Assembly: GCA_964636985.1 (NCBI GenBank)
Contig: CAZWSX010000030.1
Location: forward strand, 1 to 64,000
Reading direction: 5' to 3'
Origin: CAZWSX01 sp964636985
GTDB lineage: Bacteria; Planctomycetota; Planctomycetia; Pirellulales; Pirellulaceae
DNA length: 64,000 nucleotides
Part shown: positions 1 to 9,557 of the stretch, piece after piece
How the letters are laid out: every line of letters starts with the position of its first letter
How positions within the stretch are numbered: position 1 is the first letter of the stretch
Program-made: the position numbers and the translations under genes
Notes under the pieces: generated by a model
Told to the model about the DNA's origin: nothing
Seen by the model: only the letters and a program-made list of their open reading frames with translations
Databases searched by the model: none

Positions 1-1647
1 GTAGTCCGAATACCGCCAATAGGTGTACTTCTTCCCCGTGGGGTCCTTCCGGTCCTCGGCGTCTTGCTTGTCGAGGCGATCCTTCACCTCCTTGGCCAGG
101 AAGCTCCTTTCGGGTGCATGATTTCGCATTTGAGGCCGGTTGGGATCTTCGATGGCAACCCGAATTCGGTACTTGTATTTCTTCCCTGGCACCGCCGTCG
201 TGTCCACAAATCGCACGAGTTTCCATGGAACGACTTGACGCGGTTGATTGAGCATGTTGGGCATTCCGGCAATGCCGGGCATACCGCCTTTGCCGCCCAT
301 CATCTGCTGCATCATGCCGCCCATGTTTGGTGCCCCGCCAGTCGCTCCGCCAGGCATCATGGGCATGCCCGACATCCCCGGAGGACCGCCGGAGCCACCC
401 ATCGAGCCCGTTGGTGAACCGCCAGGCGCCATAGGCATAGGCATCCCCGACATCCCCGGAGGGCCTCCGGAGCCGCCCATCGAGCCGGTCGGCGAACCGC
501 CGGGCATCATGCCTGCTTTTGGCTTCTTTCCGGGTTTCGGCTTCGGTTGTTTCTTGGCAGCCTGACGCATGGTGGGAAGCTGCCGAGCGGTCACGGTGTA
601 CCCTTCGGCAAGGGCCTTGTCCATCAGCGACGCGCTATCCGGCGGCCCATCTCCTGGCACCGCCTCTGCACCTGGAGGCCCATCGCTCTCGTCTGTTTCT
701 TCTTCTCCTGGCGTCGTGATAAGTCCCTTGTTGAGATCGGTTGGAACGCGAAGCGGAATGTCTGGATGCTTCAATGCGTCCGTCAGATCGGCTCCAAGAA
801 GCGGTGGAACCGGCTGCGTGATCGCATAGGGGGTTTCAGGAGAAACAGCATCGACGCTTGCGTCTTGAATCGACTCTCCTACGATGGCCCGATATTTCTT
901 CCAGTCAGCCGATTTGGTGTAGACCTTCCAATCGGTGTCCTTCGGGACATCAGAATCGGAGGTCACCTCCGCGCGTTCCAAAACGGGCCACAAATAGTGC
1001 ACGTCGTCGCGGCCGCCCATTTGATAGTCAGGCGAATTGAGGAACGCCCGCTCGTATTCCCTGTTTTGTTGACCATAGGGAACCGCGGCGGTAATGACCA
1101 TCATGTACGCGGAACTGTAACCGCCATCGGGCGTCTCGGGCTTGTAGGTGCCAGCACCCATTCGCTTGCGTGCACCGCCGGCGGCGGCGACCGCCGACAG
1201 CGCCGATTGCGGGTCTTCCCCGTCGCGAGTATGCAATGCCCCGTAAATCGGCGTGACTTGAACGTGCACTGGAGCAATGATCTTTGGGTCGCTCCGAGGG
1301 CTAAGCCGCGGGAAGTTCGGCTTATTGAAAATCTGTACGATCGGATAGCCAGATGGATCAACAGGCGCTTGCACAGACAACACGTCCTTTTCGGTGGTGA
1401 ACGAGACGTTGCTGCGCTTCGCCTTGACGTCGTCCCACTTGGTCTTAATGAGCGTGCTTTCAGCTCGCTTCACCACTTCGCCCAAATCGTCGGGGCTCTT
1501 GCCGGCTTCGAGCGCGGGCGCTTGCGTACCCAAGTAGATGAAGACGACGAGCAGCACGGCGACCACACCCAGCACGAATTTTTCAACGTGCCGAATGCAG
1601 AAGCCTTGAAAGCCTCCCTCGCCAAAATCAATCTTCGATTTTTTCAC
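1..1647 (-). CDS. Membrane-anchored Gly/Met/Pro-rich protein of the pilus-like operon (partial, runs off the left edge)
   Basis: The minus-strand frame is open from a GTG at 1647 to the window edge, at least 549 codons, so the C-terminus is missing. GTG is chosen because a GGGAGAGA Shine-Dalgarno-like stretch lies just upstream and no ATG occurs near the start. A basic N-terminus is followed by one membrane span at about residues 22-42, then a long extracytoplasmic region. A Gly/Met/Pro-rich block at roughly residues 375-470 contains two near-identical units with the core SPTGSMGGSGGPPGMSGMP. A folded-looking stretch follows (VDTTAVPGKKYKYRIRV). It is third in line after the PilM-like gene and the 544-residue protein, with a similar architecture to the latter. 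No known family was recognised; a structural role in a pilus-like or secretion-like envelope complex is inferred from position only. Confidence 0.8.
   Translation of the reverse strand, partial: MKKSKIDFGEGGFQGFCIRHVEKFVLGVVAVLLVVFIYLGTQAPALEAGKSPDDLGEVVKRAESTLIKTKWDDVKAKRSNVSFTTEKDVLSVQAPVDPSGYPIVQIFNKPNFPRLSPRSDPKIIAPVHVQVTPIYGALHTRDGEDPQSALSAVAAAGGARKRMGAGTYKPETPDGGYSSAYMMVITAAVPYGQQNREYERAFLNSPDYQMGGRDDVHYLWPVLERAEVTSDSDVPKDTDWKVYTKSADWKKYRAIVGESIQDASVDAVSPETPYAITQPVPPLLGADLTDALKHPDIPLRVPTDLNKGLITTPGEEETDESDGPPGAEAVPGDGPPDSASLMDKALAEGYTVTARQLPTMRQAAKKQPKPKPGKKPKAGMMPGGSPTGSMGGSGGPPGMSGMPMPMAPGGSPTGSMGGSGGPPGMSGMPMMPGGATGGAPNMGGMMQQMMGGKGGMPGIAGMPNMLNQPRQVVPWKLVRFVDTTAVPGKKYKYRIRVAIEDPNRPQMRNHAPERSFLAKEVKDRLDKQDAEDRKDPTGKKYTYWRYSDY
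354..503 (-). repeat. In-frame tandem repeat of about 75 bp, two copies
   Basis: Two adjacent copies (about 354-425 and 426-503) encode nearly the same Gly/Ser/Met/Pro-rich segment within the partial gene. The second differs by an extra Met-Pro pair and a few synonymous changes. It reads as an expanded low-complexity linker. Confidence 0.7.
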
Positions 1648-1771
1648 GCTTGTCTCTCCCTATTCGCCGTTTTGAATCGCGTGTCCCTGATCGCTTTTTA
1701 AAGCGGCCGCTGTTCGCTCGTCACTGTTTCAACGCGTCGCTTGCCAAGATCGTTTCAAACCAGAGTGACCA

Positions 1772-3406
1772 CTAAGTCGACTTATTGCCTTGCGCTGCGT
1801 TATTGCCTGGCGCTGCCGTATTGACCGGTACCGGGTTGCTGGCCGGCACGGGGGCTGCGGCCGTCGGTGCACCTCGTTTTTCGGGGGCCTTTTCCAGGTT
1901 CAGCTGTTTGAAGTTCGCCGGATTGTACAAATACACCAAACCATAAAGCTCGAAGGTGACCTCCACGTCGTCCGAATCGGTCATGTCGCGCTCCGATCCT
2001 TCGTTGGACATCTGCAGCGGACCATTTGTGTTCGTGGCTTTCTTTGGTCGGCCCGTCGATTTCTTGGCAACGCCCTGCTGGCCACCTTGCGGGTTGATCC
2101 GCCACTGCCGTACCTCGACGGGTAGTCTGCCATTGGCACATTCCGCGAGCAGGTCGGGAACGTTCTTCTGATCCATGCGAACGCGAATTCGAACAGGGAT
2201 CCGCTTGGCGACAGCCAGGGCCGCGTCATCCGCAGTCGCGGGAACGGCCGTTAGAGCGCTTCGCACCTTGCCGGCGATGAGCGGCTTAAAGTTACTATCG
2301 ACGTATCGATTGTCAGCCGGGTCGTCAGTCGCAGCGGGGATCGCATTGCTGCCGCCCGCGCTCGCCGGCGCGGCTCCACCTGCTGCTTGCGCGCCGCCCG
2401 GCATCATAGGCATGCCGCCTTGCCCTGGCGCATTTCCCATGGTCCCTGTGGGAGCCCCGCCCATCGGCGGCATGGACCCAGATCCACCCATAGCTCCAGT
2501 GGGTGCCCCACCCATGCCCATCATGCCTCCCATTCCACCCATCCCGGGCGCGCCAGAAGCTCGGCCTCCACCACCGCTGGCCAGTGCGCTAACAGGTGGC
2601 GGCAGCGCTTCTACCTTCGCCAGTTGGAACCCCGAATCGGGAATCGCCGTACGTCCCAACGAAATCGACTCCAAAGTGCGGATCGTCGATTCCATCCCGC
2701 CGGCCGTATTCGCGTTAGTCCGCGCGATGATCTTGAGCAGTTCGCTTAGGACCCAGTAATCCTCTTGGGCGTAGGCCAGTTGGAGCGTCGTCGGGACCGT
2801 CTTGGTAACGGGTTCGAAATGGTTCTTTACCAGCCGGAATTGATCGTCCGGGTCCCACCACACCAGTTGCCGCATGCCCTCCCTTGCGTCGGGAGTGCCG
2901 CGAGTTACGTCCTCAAGCGTTTCCGTGACCGGAACGGACCAATTCGACTCGACGATGTCGGCCAACTTCGGCAAGTCGCCCGACATGTAGTTCTTGTAGA
3001 TACTGCGCACCGACCCTGAGAGAAGTTCCTCACCTTTGTTCATCTTTTCGAATGGATACTTAATCTTGGGCACCTCGGCGTTGAACTTGGGACCAAGATC
3101 GGGCCAAACAACCAGCCCTTGCTGCTTTTCGTATTGCGCCTCCCAACCCCAGTAAACATCCGCCTTCTTTAGATCAAGTAGTTCATCAACTTTCTTGGCG
3201 ATCTCGGGATTGGGATGTTCGGGGATCGCAACGACAGCGTTCCCTGACGAGTAACTCGAAGTGATCGCTTGGATCTGTGCGGTTGTCTTCGTCGAGAGGT
3301 CGGAAACGGCCATGTACCAGCCGACGAACCCCGTGACCAGCACGACCGCGCACAAGATCCAAAAGTGATGCTTCTTCGTTTGTTCTAAAACGTCTTTGGC
3401 GTCCAT
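1772..3406 (-). CDS. Membrane-anchored Gly/Met-rich protein of the pilus-like operon
   Basis: This 544-residue protein starts at ATG 3406 with an AAGG-containing Shine-Dalgarno region. Residues about 15-34 form one membrane span after a short cytoplasmic tail; the rest should be extracytoplasmic. Residues about 275-345 are a Gly/Met/Pro-rich low-complexity block with repeats of the type GGAPTGxMG, related in style to the block in the next gene. A more ordinary region follows (KRIPVRIRVRMDQ) and then an Ala/Pro/Asn-rich tail. It lies 71 bp downstream of the PilM-like gene and 124 bp upstream of the partial gene, all on the minus strand, so an operon is likely. No sequence family was recognised. 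By position it could play the part of PilO or PilP, but that is inference. Confidence 0.8.
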   Translation of the reverse strand: MDAKDVLEQTKKHHFWILCAVVLVTGFVGWYMAVSDLSTKTTAQIQAITSSYSSGNAVVAIPEHPNPEIAKKVDELLDLKKADVYWGWEAQYEKQQGLVVWPDLGPKFNAEVPKIKYPFEKMNKGEELLSGSVRSIYKNYMSGDLPKLADIVESNWSVPVTETLEDVTRGTPDAREGMRQLVWWDPDDQFRLVKNHFEPVTKTVPTTLQLAYAQEDYWVLSELLKIIARTNANTAGGMESTIRTLESISLGRTAIPDSGFQLAKVEALPPPVSALASGGGGRASGAPGMGGMGGMMGMGGAPTGAMGGSGSMPPMGGAPTGTMGNAPGQGGMPMMPGGAQAAGGAAPASAGGSNAIPAATDDPADNRYVDSNFKPLIAGKVRSALTAVPATADDAALAVAKRIPVRIRVRMDQKNVPDLLAECANGRLPVEVRQWRINPQGGQQGVAKKSTGRPKKATNTNGPLQMSNEGSERDMTDSDDVEVTFELYGLVYLYNPANFKQLNLEKAPEKRGAPTAAAPVPASNPVPVNTAAPGNNAAQGNKST

Positions 3407-3477
3407 GTCGAAAGCCTTTTTGGCAAACCTGCTGAACCGTTAGTGTGCGAAATGAAACAAAAAGGGAGCACCAGCGA

Positions 3478-6099
3478 CTACGGAGATGGCTCGGTCGTCG
3501 ATTCGTCGGGAGGGGCGTCCGGCGGCGCATCTGCCGGGGCTCCCTCCTCAGCGGCTGCACCCTCGGGAGTCTCGCTCTCAGGGGGCTCGGGCGGCATGGG
3601 AGTCGTCCCATCGGCCGGTTGGGGGCCGGCATCAGGGGGAGCGCCGGTCGTCGGATTCGCTGGCGTTCCACTAGCCGGCGCTCCAGCAGCTGGCTGCGTA
3701 CCGGTGGTGCCGTTTGGCGCCGTCGGAGCGGGAACCGTTGTACTAGGAACCACCGTAGTCGGTGCCGTGGGATTGGGCACCGCCGTGTTAGGCGCGGCCG
3801 TCCCATTGCCGGGCGGAGTTCCAGGCGCCGCCGCAGCTGCCGCGGCGGCATTGATAGCAGCCTCGCGATCGATGAGGATCTTGAGCTTCGCCGGCAGCGG
3901 GACTTCCGACCAGAAAAACTGGACTTTGAAATTGGTTCGGTAGGGTTTGTAGGACGACGTGTCCTTTTTCGGCGCATCCTTGTCTTTATCTTTGGCCTTC
4001 TCCGCGCCTTTCTCCTCGGCCTTGGTCGCCTCGTCCTTCCTCGCGTCCTCGCTCTCGCTGGTTGTGAAGCTGTGCACTTCAACTTGCTTCGATTCCGATG
4101 CCCCCACCAGCACTGGGCTGGAGATGCCAATATCCTTGTAAAGGAAATACCGCGGTACGAGCTGACCGTCGATTTCGACTGGCAGCACACAACCGCCATA
4201 CGTCAAGTTGGCAATCAGCGTTCGCAGGACGTGGTTGCGGTCGATGTATTGACGCTGGTCGCGATCGTCACCGGGATGGAAGTAGTGGTACCCGGTGAGC
4301 TCGATCGCGTAGCCGGGGCCCGATGGGCCAGCACCGGCGGGAGGGGTCGTTTGCGTCGCGGCTGCTGGCGGCGCTGCAGGAGCTGGATTGGTGGCGGGAG
4401 CCGGGTTGGTGCCTGTCGCGGCTGCGCCGCCTAGTTCCTTGGAAAAATCAACGCCCGGGAATTCATTGGTCGGGTCTATCGACTGGCGCTGTGCCGCGAA
4501 TTCCGCAACTGCCACACGGTCGGCCGCGATCTTGTCCGTGATATCCTTCTTCGCCCACTCGCTGGCGTTCTGAAAGAACTTCGACTCGACGTATTCAATG
4601 TGTAGTTCAAATTGTCGATCGAACGGCGTCTTGGCGGGGTCGAGCGTCACGCGCGGATCGATTCCCGGCGTGACCGGCAGAGCCTGATTCAGCGCCGTGT
4701 AAAGCTCCATCCAGTACATCTTGCGATCGCGTTCGCCAACCACTCCCTTGCCGAATTTTTCGAGAGCTTCTAACTGCTTCTTCTGCTCTTCGTCTTTGGC
4801 CTTGTACCGGCCGCTGGTGTCGACGACCGACTTGACCTTGTTCGTCGCATCCGTCCAGCGTTCCGGTGTGACCACGCTGTATTTGGAATAGTAGAAGACG
4901 TAGTTGGCAGCCATCGCCAACAGCAATCCACCGAGGGCTGCAACCGCCCACGGCCGTTTGGCGCGAACCATCCGGTCGGTCAGGATTTCGCGGGGGATCA
5001 GGTTCGTCTTCATCGTCCCCTGGCCGAGCCCTTGCAGGCACAAGCCATAGGTCGTCGCGAACGACAGCATGTTCTCGTTGAACGCCGCCGCACCCACCAC
5101 ATCGTCCCCGGTGAGCCGCTCGAACTTGGGCAATTCCACCAGTTCGTAGTTCAAGTGCTTTTGCAGGTACTGCTTCAAGCCGGGAAGTTTGCAGGCGTTC
5201 CCCAAGATCATCATCTTGGTGATCTTGGCCTTACGGTCGAGACTGTGGAAGAAGTTGATCGAGCGTTGGATTTCCGAAACGATGTCGTTGAAGACCGGCC
5301 GCATCGCTTGGAACACCGCCCGTGGGTCTTCCGCCGTGTGGGCGTTTCGCTTGAGGTGCTCGGCCTTCGCGAAAGTGAGCTTGAGCTCCTTGGTCAATTG
5401 CTTGGTGAAGCTGCTGCCGCCTAATGGAATGTTCCGTTGCCACAAGCGATAGCCGTTCGTGACCAGCAAGTCGGTGGCATCGGTGCCGAGCGAAATCACT
5501 AACGTCGACGGCGGCGGGTTTTCAGGATCGAAGTCTTCCGGCGGGGGAAGCTTGGCTTGCAATTGGTCGTAGACAATCGCCGAGTAGATCGACAGCGGCG
5601 CAAGTTGGATCAAATCGAGCGGGATGCCGGACGCTTCAAACGGCGCGATCGACTTGAATACCTGTTCGCGCTTCATCGCGAACAAGCCGATTTCGCTTTC
5701 GAGCATGATGCCGTCGACTTCGGCACCGCCGCCCATCCGCTGGTAGTCCCAAATCACGTCGTTCAAGTTGAACGGGATTTGCTGCCGCGCTTCGTACTTG
5801 ACGATGTCGGGCAATTTTTTGGCATCGACTGGCGGCGGCTTGAAGTACTTGGCCAAACCTAATTGTCCGCCAACGCTGATGCAGACCTTGTCCCCTTTGA
5901 GCTTATTGCGAGAAAGGAACAATTCGAGCGATTCGCGAATCAGCTCGGTCGGGTTCGCTTCGGGCTGGCTGAGCAGTTTTGGGTATTCGATAAAATCGAA
6001 CCCGTCCGCAACGACACTATCCCCTTCCATGCGGCATCGAAGAGCCTTGAGCGCGCATTGGCCGATATCGATCCCCCAAACACCACTACCTTTGGCCAT
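3478..6099 (-). CDS. pilM: PilM-PilN-like fusion, type IV pilus-type assembly protein
   Basis: The 873-residue protein begins at ATG 6099 (MAKGSGVWGIDIG), which gives the usual PilM N-terminus; the frame stays open upstream but that extension looks non-coding. Residues 1-360 match PilM, an actin-like ATPase of the inner-membrane pilus platform: GIDIG phosphate loop near residue 9, ARQQIPF near 104, SLGTDATDL near 203, and GGSSFTKQL near 227. A membrane span at about 383-403 is followed by a roughly 340-residue extracytoplasmic region that looks PilN/GspL-like. The tail from about residue 745 is Ala/Pro/Thr-rich. PilM and PilN are normally separate proteins, so this is a fusion. It leads a minus-strand operon with two anchored partners. 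Confidence 0.8.
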   Translation of the reverse strand: MAKGSGVWGIDIGQCALKALRCRMEGDSVVADGFDFIEYPKLLSQPEANPTELIRESLELFLSRNKLKGDKVCISVGGQLGLAKYFKPPPVDAKKLPDIVKYEARQQIPFNLNDVIWDYQRMGGGAEVDGIMLESEIGLFAMKREQVFKSIAPFEASGIPLDLIQLAPLSIYSAIVYDQLQAKLPPPEDFDPENPPPSTLVISLGTDATDLLVTNGYRLWQRNIPLGGSSFTKQLTKELKLTFAKAEHLKRNAHTAEDPRAVFQAMRPVFNDIVSEIQRSINFFHSLDRKAKITKMMILGNACKLPGLKQYLQKHLNYELVELPKFERLTGDDVVGAAAFNENMLSFATTYGLCLQGLGQGTMKTNLIPREILTDRMVRAKRPWAVAALGGLLLAMAANYVFYYSKYSVVTPERWTDATNKVKSVVDTSGRYKAKDEEQKKQLEALEKFGKGVVGERDRKMYWMELYTALNQALPVTPGIDPRVTLDPAKTPFDRQFELHIEYVESKFFQNASEWAKKDITDKIAADRVAVAEFAAQRQSIDPTNEFPGVDFSKELGGAAATGTNPAPATNPAPAAPPAAATQTTPPAGAGPSGPGYAIELTGYHYFHPGDDRDQRQYIDRNHVLRTLIANLTYGGCVLPVEIDGQLVPRYFLYKDIGISSPVLVGASESKQVEVHSFTTSESEDARKDEATKAEEKGAEKAKDKDKDAPKKDTSSYKPYRTNFKVQFFWSEVPLPAKLKILIDREAAINAAAAAAAAPGTPPGNGTAAPNTAVPNPTAPTTVVPSTTVPAPTAPNGTTGTQPAAGAPASGTPANPTTGAPPDAGPQPADGTTPMPPEPPESETPEGAAAEEGAPADAPPDAPPDESTTEPSP

Positions 6100-6682
6100 A
6101 TCTCTAAGATCCCTAGAGGATTTGCTGATTGCCAACCGACGGACGATGTGCCCAGGCACTGCATCCCTTGGCCGCTCCGCGACCAAAAGGATAACGAAAA
6201 AAACGACGTAATCTTGGAGGTGGCTAAAGGCGAACGTGCCTTGTTTTCGCCGGTGACAACAACAAGTGGCGAAAACGACAAAACACTGCCCAACGCCCGA
6301 CACAGGTCTTTGACGAGACGTGGTGCCCGCGCCGAAAACGAAATTTCCTCCAAAATCACTTTAATGCCCGAGCGTCCGGAAAGTCAATCTTTTTCGGACG
6401 AACCGCTCCCATCATGCGCCGATTGCGGGTCCATCTCTAGCCCATAGTCGATGGGTCTGTTCAAGAATTGCCAGCTTCCGCCGAAGGGCTACTTGCCAAC
6501 CCATTATCCCGCTCGAAACGGGTGTACCGTGTTTAACGTGTGGAGCTTGGGCTCTCGATGGAACCGGCGAACGGCCCTGTTTGCCGCTCGACGTTGGAAG
6601 TTCCACCAGTTATGGTTTCGATTGGAGTTCCGATCCGTCGGGAAGTCGTCAGGGGACCAGTCGTCAGGGGACCGCGCCGGAA
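6100..6682. other. Divergent intergenic region, 583 bp
   Basis: This stretch separates the minus-strand pilus-like operon from the plus-strand glycosidase and must hold both promoters. No convincing -35/-10 pair or conserved small gene was found. The open frames here lack recognisable protein character. The only clear structure is the 15-bp tandem duplication at 6644-6673. Confidence 0.5.
6644..6673. repeat. Perfect 15-bp tandem duplication
   Basis: AGTCGTCAGGGGACC occurs twice head to tail (6644-6658 and 6659-6673), ending 9 bp before the likely start codon at 6683. It is probably a replication-slippage product. It could affect the leader or ribosome-binding region of the glycosidase gene. 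Confidence 0.85.
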
Positions 6683-9505
6683 ATGTTCCGCGAACTGCTT
6701 GTTTTGCTCCCGTGCCACAGTTTCGAGGATTTTCCCACCCATCATAAGGGCGAAGAGGCGGACGGCCTGCTTGCCGCTTGGTCGGCGATGTGGCACCCCG
6801 CCCTGCTCGCGGCGTCGGAAGCCCCCCCCAACTGGCGCCGCGTCGACGACCCGCCCCAGGAGCTGCAGCGGCGGCTACTCATGGTCCCGTCTGTTTGCAT
6901 TTCGCGCCTTCCGACGGGGTATCTGCAACGAGCCAAAGAATCGGGCGCGGTGGTGATCCGCAAAGGGACCGACCGCCATCAGATGGTCCGCGAGGCGCTG
7001 GCCGGATTGGCGACGCTCCCCGCTGACGAAAACGCCTCCCAAGAGGCCCCGCCAGCCGATTGGCACACCGCACCGCTCTACGAAGAGATCATCCGAGATT
7101 TCATGGCGCTCGGCTGGGCCTACCTGCAAGTCACGCTCCTCACGCGGCAGATGCGCTACTCGGCCAGCCTGGACGATACTTATTTCCGCTCCACGGCCGT
7201 GTCCGCCGCCAAGTGCGCAGCGGCTGGCGAACTCGATGCCGCTCGCGAAAAACTGAGCAGTTGCTTCAGCCTCCTGGCGGAAGAAAAAGACCGCTACTAC
7301 CCGGTCGACGCCCACGTCATCGACCTGACGTTCGTGGCCGATTCGACGTTGGGCGAAGCGCTCCGCCGCGAAGTCGCGTCGCTCGACGTTCACAACCTGA
7401 TGATCTCCGCGCGCGACCTGGAGCAATGCGCCAAGAACGAGCCTGAGTCATTCAAGGCCATCGAGCGGGGCATCAACCTGGGCCGCATCGGTCTGATTGG
7501 CGGCGACTACAGCGAAGAGCGGGCGCCGTTGCTCTCGGTCGACGCCAACATTGCCAACCTGAAACAGGGATTGGAAACGTTCGACCGGCTGATCAAGAAC
7601 CGACCGCTAGTCTACGGCCGGCGCCGGTTCGGATTAATCCCCTCCCTTCCCGCGACGCTGCTTCAGTTTGGCTACAAGGGTGCAGTCCACGCCGGGTTCG
7701 AAGACGGCGCCGTTCCCGAAGGAGTTCAACTCAAAGTTCGCTGGGAAGGGAGCGACGGCACGGCGATTGATGCTATCGCGAGGCCGCCGCTCGACGCCAA
7801 CGAGAGCGAAACCTTCCTGAGCTTCGCCTCCAAGCTCGGACAATCGATGGACCAAGACCATGTGGCCACTGTGGTCCTGGCCCATTGGCCCTCACAGTCG
7901 AGCGTTTGGTACGACGATTTGCGGCGGACGTGCTCGTACTGCTCGGCGCTCGGCCGGATGACGACGATCGATCGCTATTTCGCCGAGACGCCCGAGTCGG
8001 GCCATCTGGAGCGATTCGAAACGAAGCAATATCGCTCGCCGTTCCTTAAGCAGGCCGTGATCCGAAACGAAGTCGACCCCATTTCAACGGTCGTGAATTA
8101 CTGGCGCGACTACGTTGCACGTAATGCCTTGTCGACGATCACCACCCTTTCCGCTGCACTCTCGGGCGAACCTCCGGCAACTCAGAATGCCGAGTCGAGC
8201 GAAGGCTTGGCCCACGCGATCGAACAATCGGCCGAAAAGCTGGCTCGCCAGATCGTTTCTTCGCCGGGAACAGGCGAAGAAGGAATACTCGCCATTAATC
8301 CCCACAGTTGCGTTCGGCGGACTGGAATTCTTACCGATAAGATCGCCCGTTGCCCGAATATTGCCAAGCCGATCTATTCCGCTTCGGACGCCGGCCAAGG
8401 ACGCTCCGCGATTGTCGCCGATATCCCCGCCATGGGCTTCGTTTGGATCGAGCCAAGCAAGACGCCGCCGAAGCCAGATCGCCCTTTGGTCGAAGAAAAC
8501 GTTTTGCTCCGCAACGAGTTCTTCGAAGCGAAGATCGACCAGCACTCCGGCGGGCTGTTCGGCATTTTCGATTACGGTTCGCGGACCAATCGGATGTCGC
8601 AACGGATCGGGCTACGTGCTCCCGGTGGGCCAGGCCAACCGGGCGAAACGTATCGCGATCCCGATGAGACGGCCACCTACTCGGTGATGGCCGCCGACAG
8701 CATCGAGACAACGATCTCCACGACGACGATGGGCGAAGTCGTCGCGAAAGGAAGACTGCTCGATCAAAACGGCAAGGCCCATGGCAAATTCACTCAGACT
8801 TATCGCATCTGGCGTGGCAGCCGCGTTCTCGGGATGACGATCGAATTGAGCGACCTGGAAGAACTCAAGGCCGATCCGTGGAACTCGTACTACTGTGCAC
8901 GCTGGGCCTGGAACGACGAAGCTGCTGAGCTTCACCACACCGTCCACCAGCAGCGTCATCCCGCCAGCGGCAAGCGGATTGAAGCCCCCCACTACATCGA
9001 CGTCGTTTCGGTCGAACAGAACACCACCATCTTGACGGGGGGGATCCCCTTCCATCGCCGGCAGGGCCTGCGTGCCATGGACTCGATTCTGGTGGTTCGC
9101 GGCGAGCGAGAGCGAAAGTTCGAGATTGGAATCGGTGTCGACCTCAAGACGCCGTTGCACGAGGCCAACGACGTCCTGACCGAGCCAATAGTCGCGGCAA
9201 TTAAGGGAAAACCTCCCGCTGCTGGCAATACGGCGTACCTCAATCATCTTGATGTTAGGAACGTCGTGGCCAGCAATTGGTCGCCCGTGGTGGAGAATGG
9301 CCGCGTCGTCGGCGCGCGAGTTCGTTTGATCGAAACGCTGGGCCGCTCCGTCGATGCCAAATTGAGCTTGGTTCGCACACCGAAACAGGCGAACCGAATC
9401 AACGGCTTAGGGGAAACGATCGAGCCACTGGAAATTGCCGATGGGAAGGTCTCCATCCCCCTACGCCCCCACGGTTGGGCCGACGTCGAAGCACGTTGGC
9501 AATAA
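6683..9505 (+). CDS. GH38-like glycoside hydrolase (alpha-mannosidase-type)
   Basis: The chosen start at ATG 6683 gives 940 residues beginning MFRELLVLLPCHS; an open extension to 6581 runs through the 15-bp duplication and looks non-coding. The middle has the style of glycosyl hydrolase family 38: a helical core around IGLIGGDYSEERAPLL, the RRRFG motif with GLIPSLPATLLQFGYKG, then a domain with a large beta-sandwich-like C-terminal half (HSGGLFGIFDYGS, GSRVLGMTIEL, ending RPHGWADVEARWQ). These enzymes cleave mannose-type glycosides. No signal peptide is visible, so the protein should be cytoplasmic. The catalytic nucleophile could not be placed with certainty, so activity is unproven. It is followed 52 bp later by cytidylate kinase. 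Confidence 0.6.
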   Translation: MFRELLVLLPCHSFEDFPTHHKGEEADGLLAAWSAMWHPALLAASEAPPNWRRVDDPPQELQRRLLMVPSVCISRLPTGYLQRAKESGAVVIRKGTDRHQMVREALAGLATLPADENASQEAPPADWHTAPLYEEIIRDFMALGWAYLQVTLLTRQMRYSASLDDTYFRSTAVSAAKCAAAGELDAAREKLSSCFSLLAEEKDRYYPVDAHVIDLTFVADSTLGEALRREVASLDVHNLMISARDLEQCAKNEPESFKAIERGINLGRIGLIGGDYSEERAPLLSVDANIANLKQGLETFDRLIKNRPLVYGRRRFGLIPSLPATLLQFGYKGAVHAGFEDGAVPEGVQLKVRWEGSDGTAIDAIARPPLDANESETFLSFASKLGQSMDQDHVATVVLAHWPSQSSVWYDDLRRTCSYCSALGRMTTIDRYFAETPESGHLERFETKQYRSPFLKQAVIRNEVDPISTVVNYWRDYVARNALSTITTLSAALSGEPPATQNAESSEGLAHAIEQSAEKLARQIVSSPGTGEEGILAINPHSCVRRTGILTDKIARCPNIAKPIYSASDAGQGRSAIVADIPAMGFVWIEPSKTPPKPDRPLVEENVLLRNEFFEAKIDQHSGGLFGIFDYGSRTNRMSQRIGLRAPGGPGQPGETYRDPDETATYSVMAADSIETTISTTTMGEVVAKGRLLDQNGKAHGKFTQTYRIWRGSRVLGMTIELSDLEELKADPWNSYYCARWAWNDEAAELHHTVHQQRHPASGKRIEAPHYIDVVSVEQNTTILTGGIPFHRRQGLRAMDSILVVRGERERKFEIGIGVDLKTPLHEANDVLTEPIVAAIKGKPPAAGNTAYLNHLDVRNVVASNWSPVVENGRVVGARVRLIETLGRSVDAKLSLVRTPKQANRINGLGETIEPLEIADGKVSIPLRPHGWADVEARWQ

Positions 9506-9557
9506 GTGTTGAGGTAAGAAACACGCTGGCAATTGGTCGCGTTACAATGGTCCGTCG

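Noticed and set aside
547..1701. Long plus-strand open frame of 384 codons
   Set aside because: It is antisense to the GTG-start membrane gene at 1-1647, whose protein has a clear span and repeats; the plus frame has no recognisable domain.
3445..4434. Plus-strand frame of 329 codons rich in Arg
   Set aside because: It overlaps the PilM-like tail in antisense; Arg-rich composition is typical of an antisense shadow in GC-rich DNA.
6100..6303. N-terminal extension of the PilM-like gene
   Set aside because: The frame stays open but the 68 residues are unlike PilM; MAKGSGVWGIDIG at 6099 gives the family start.
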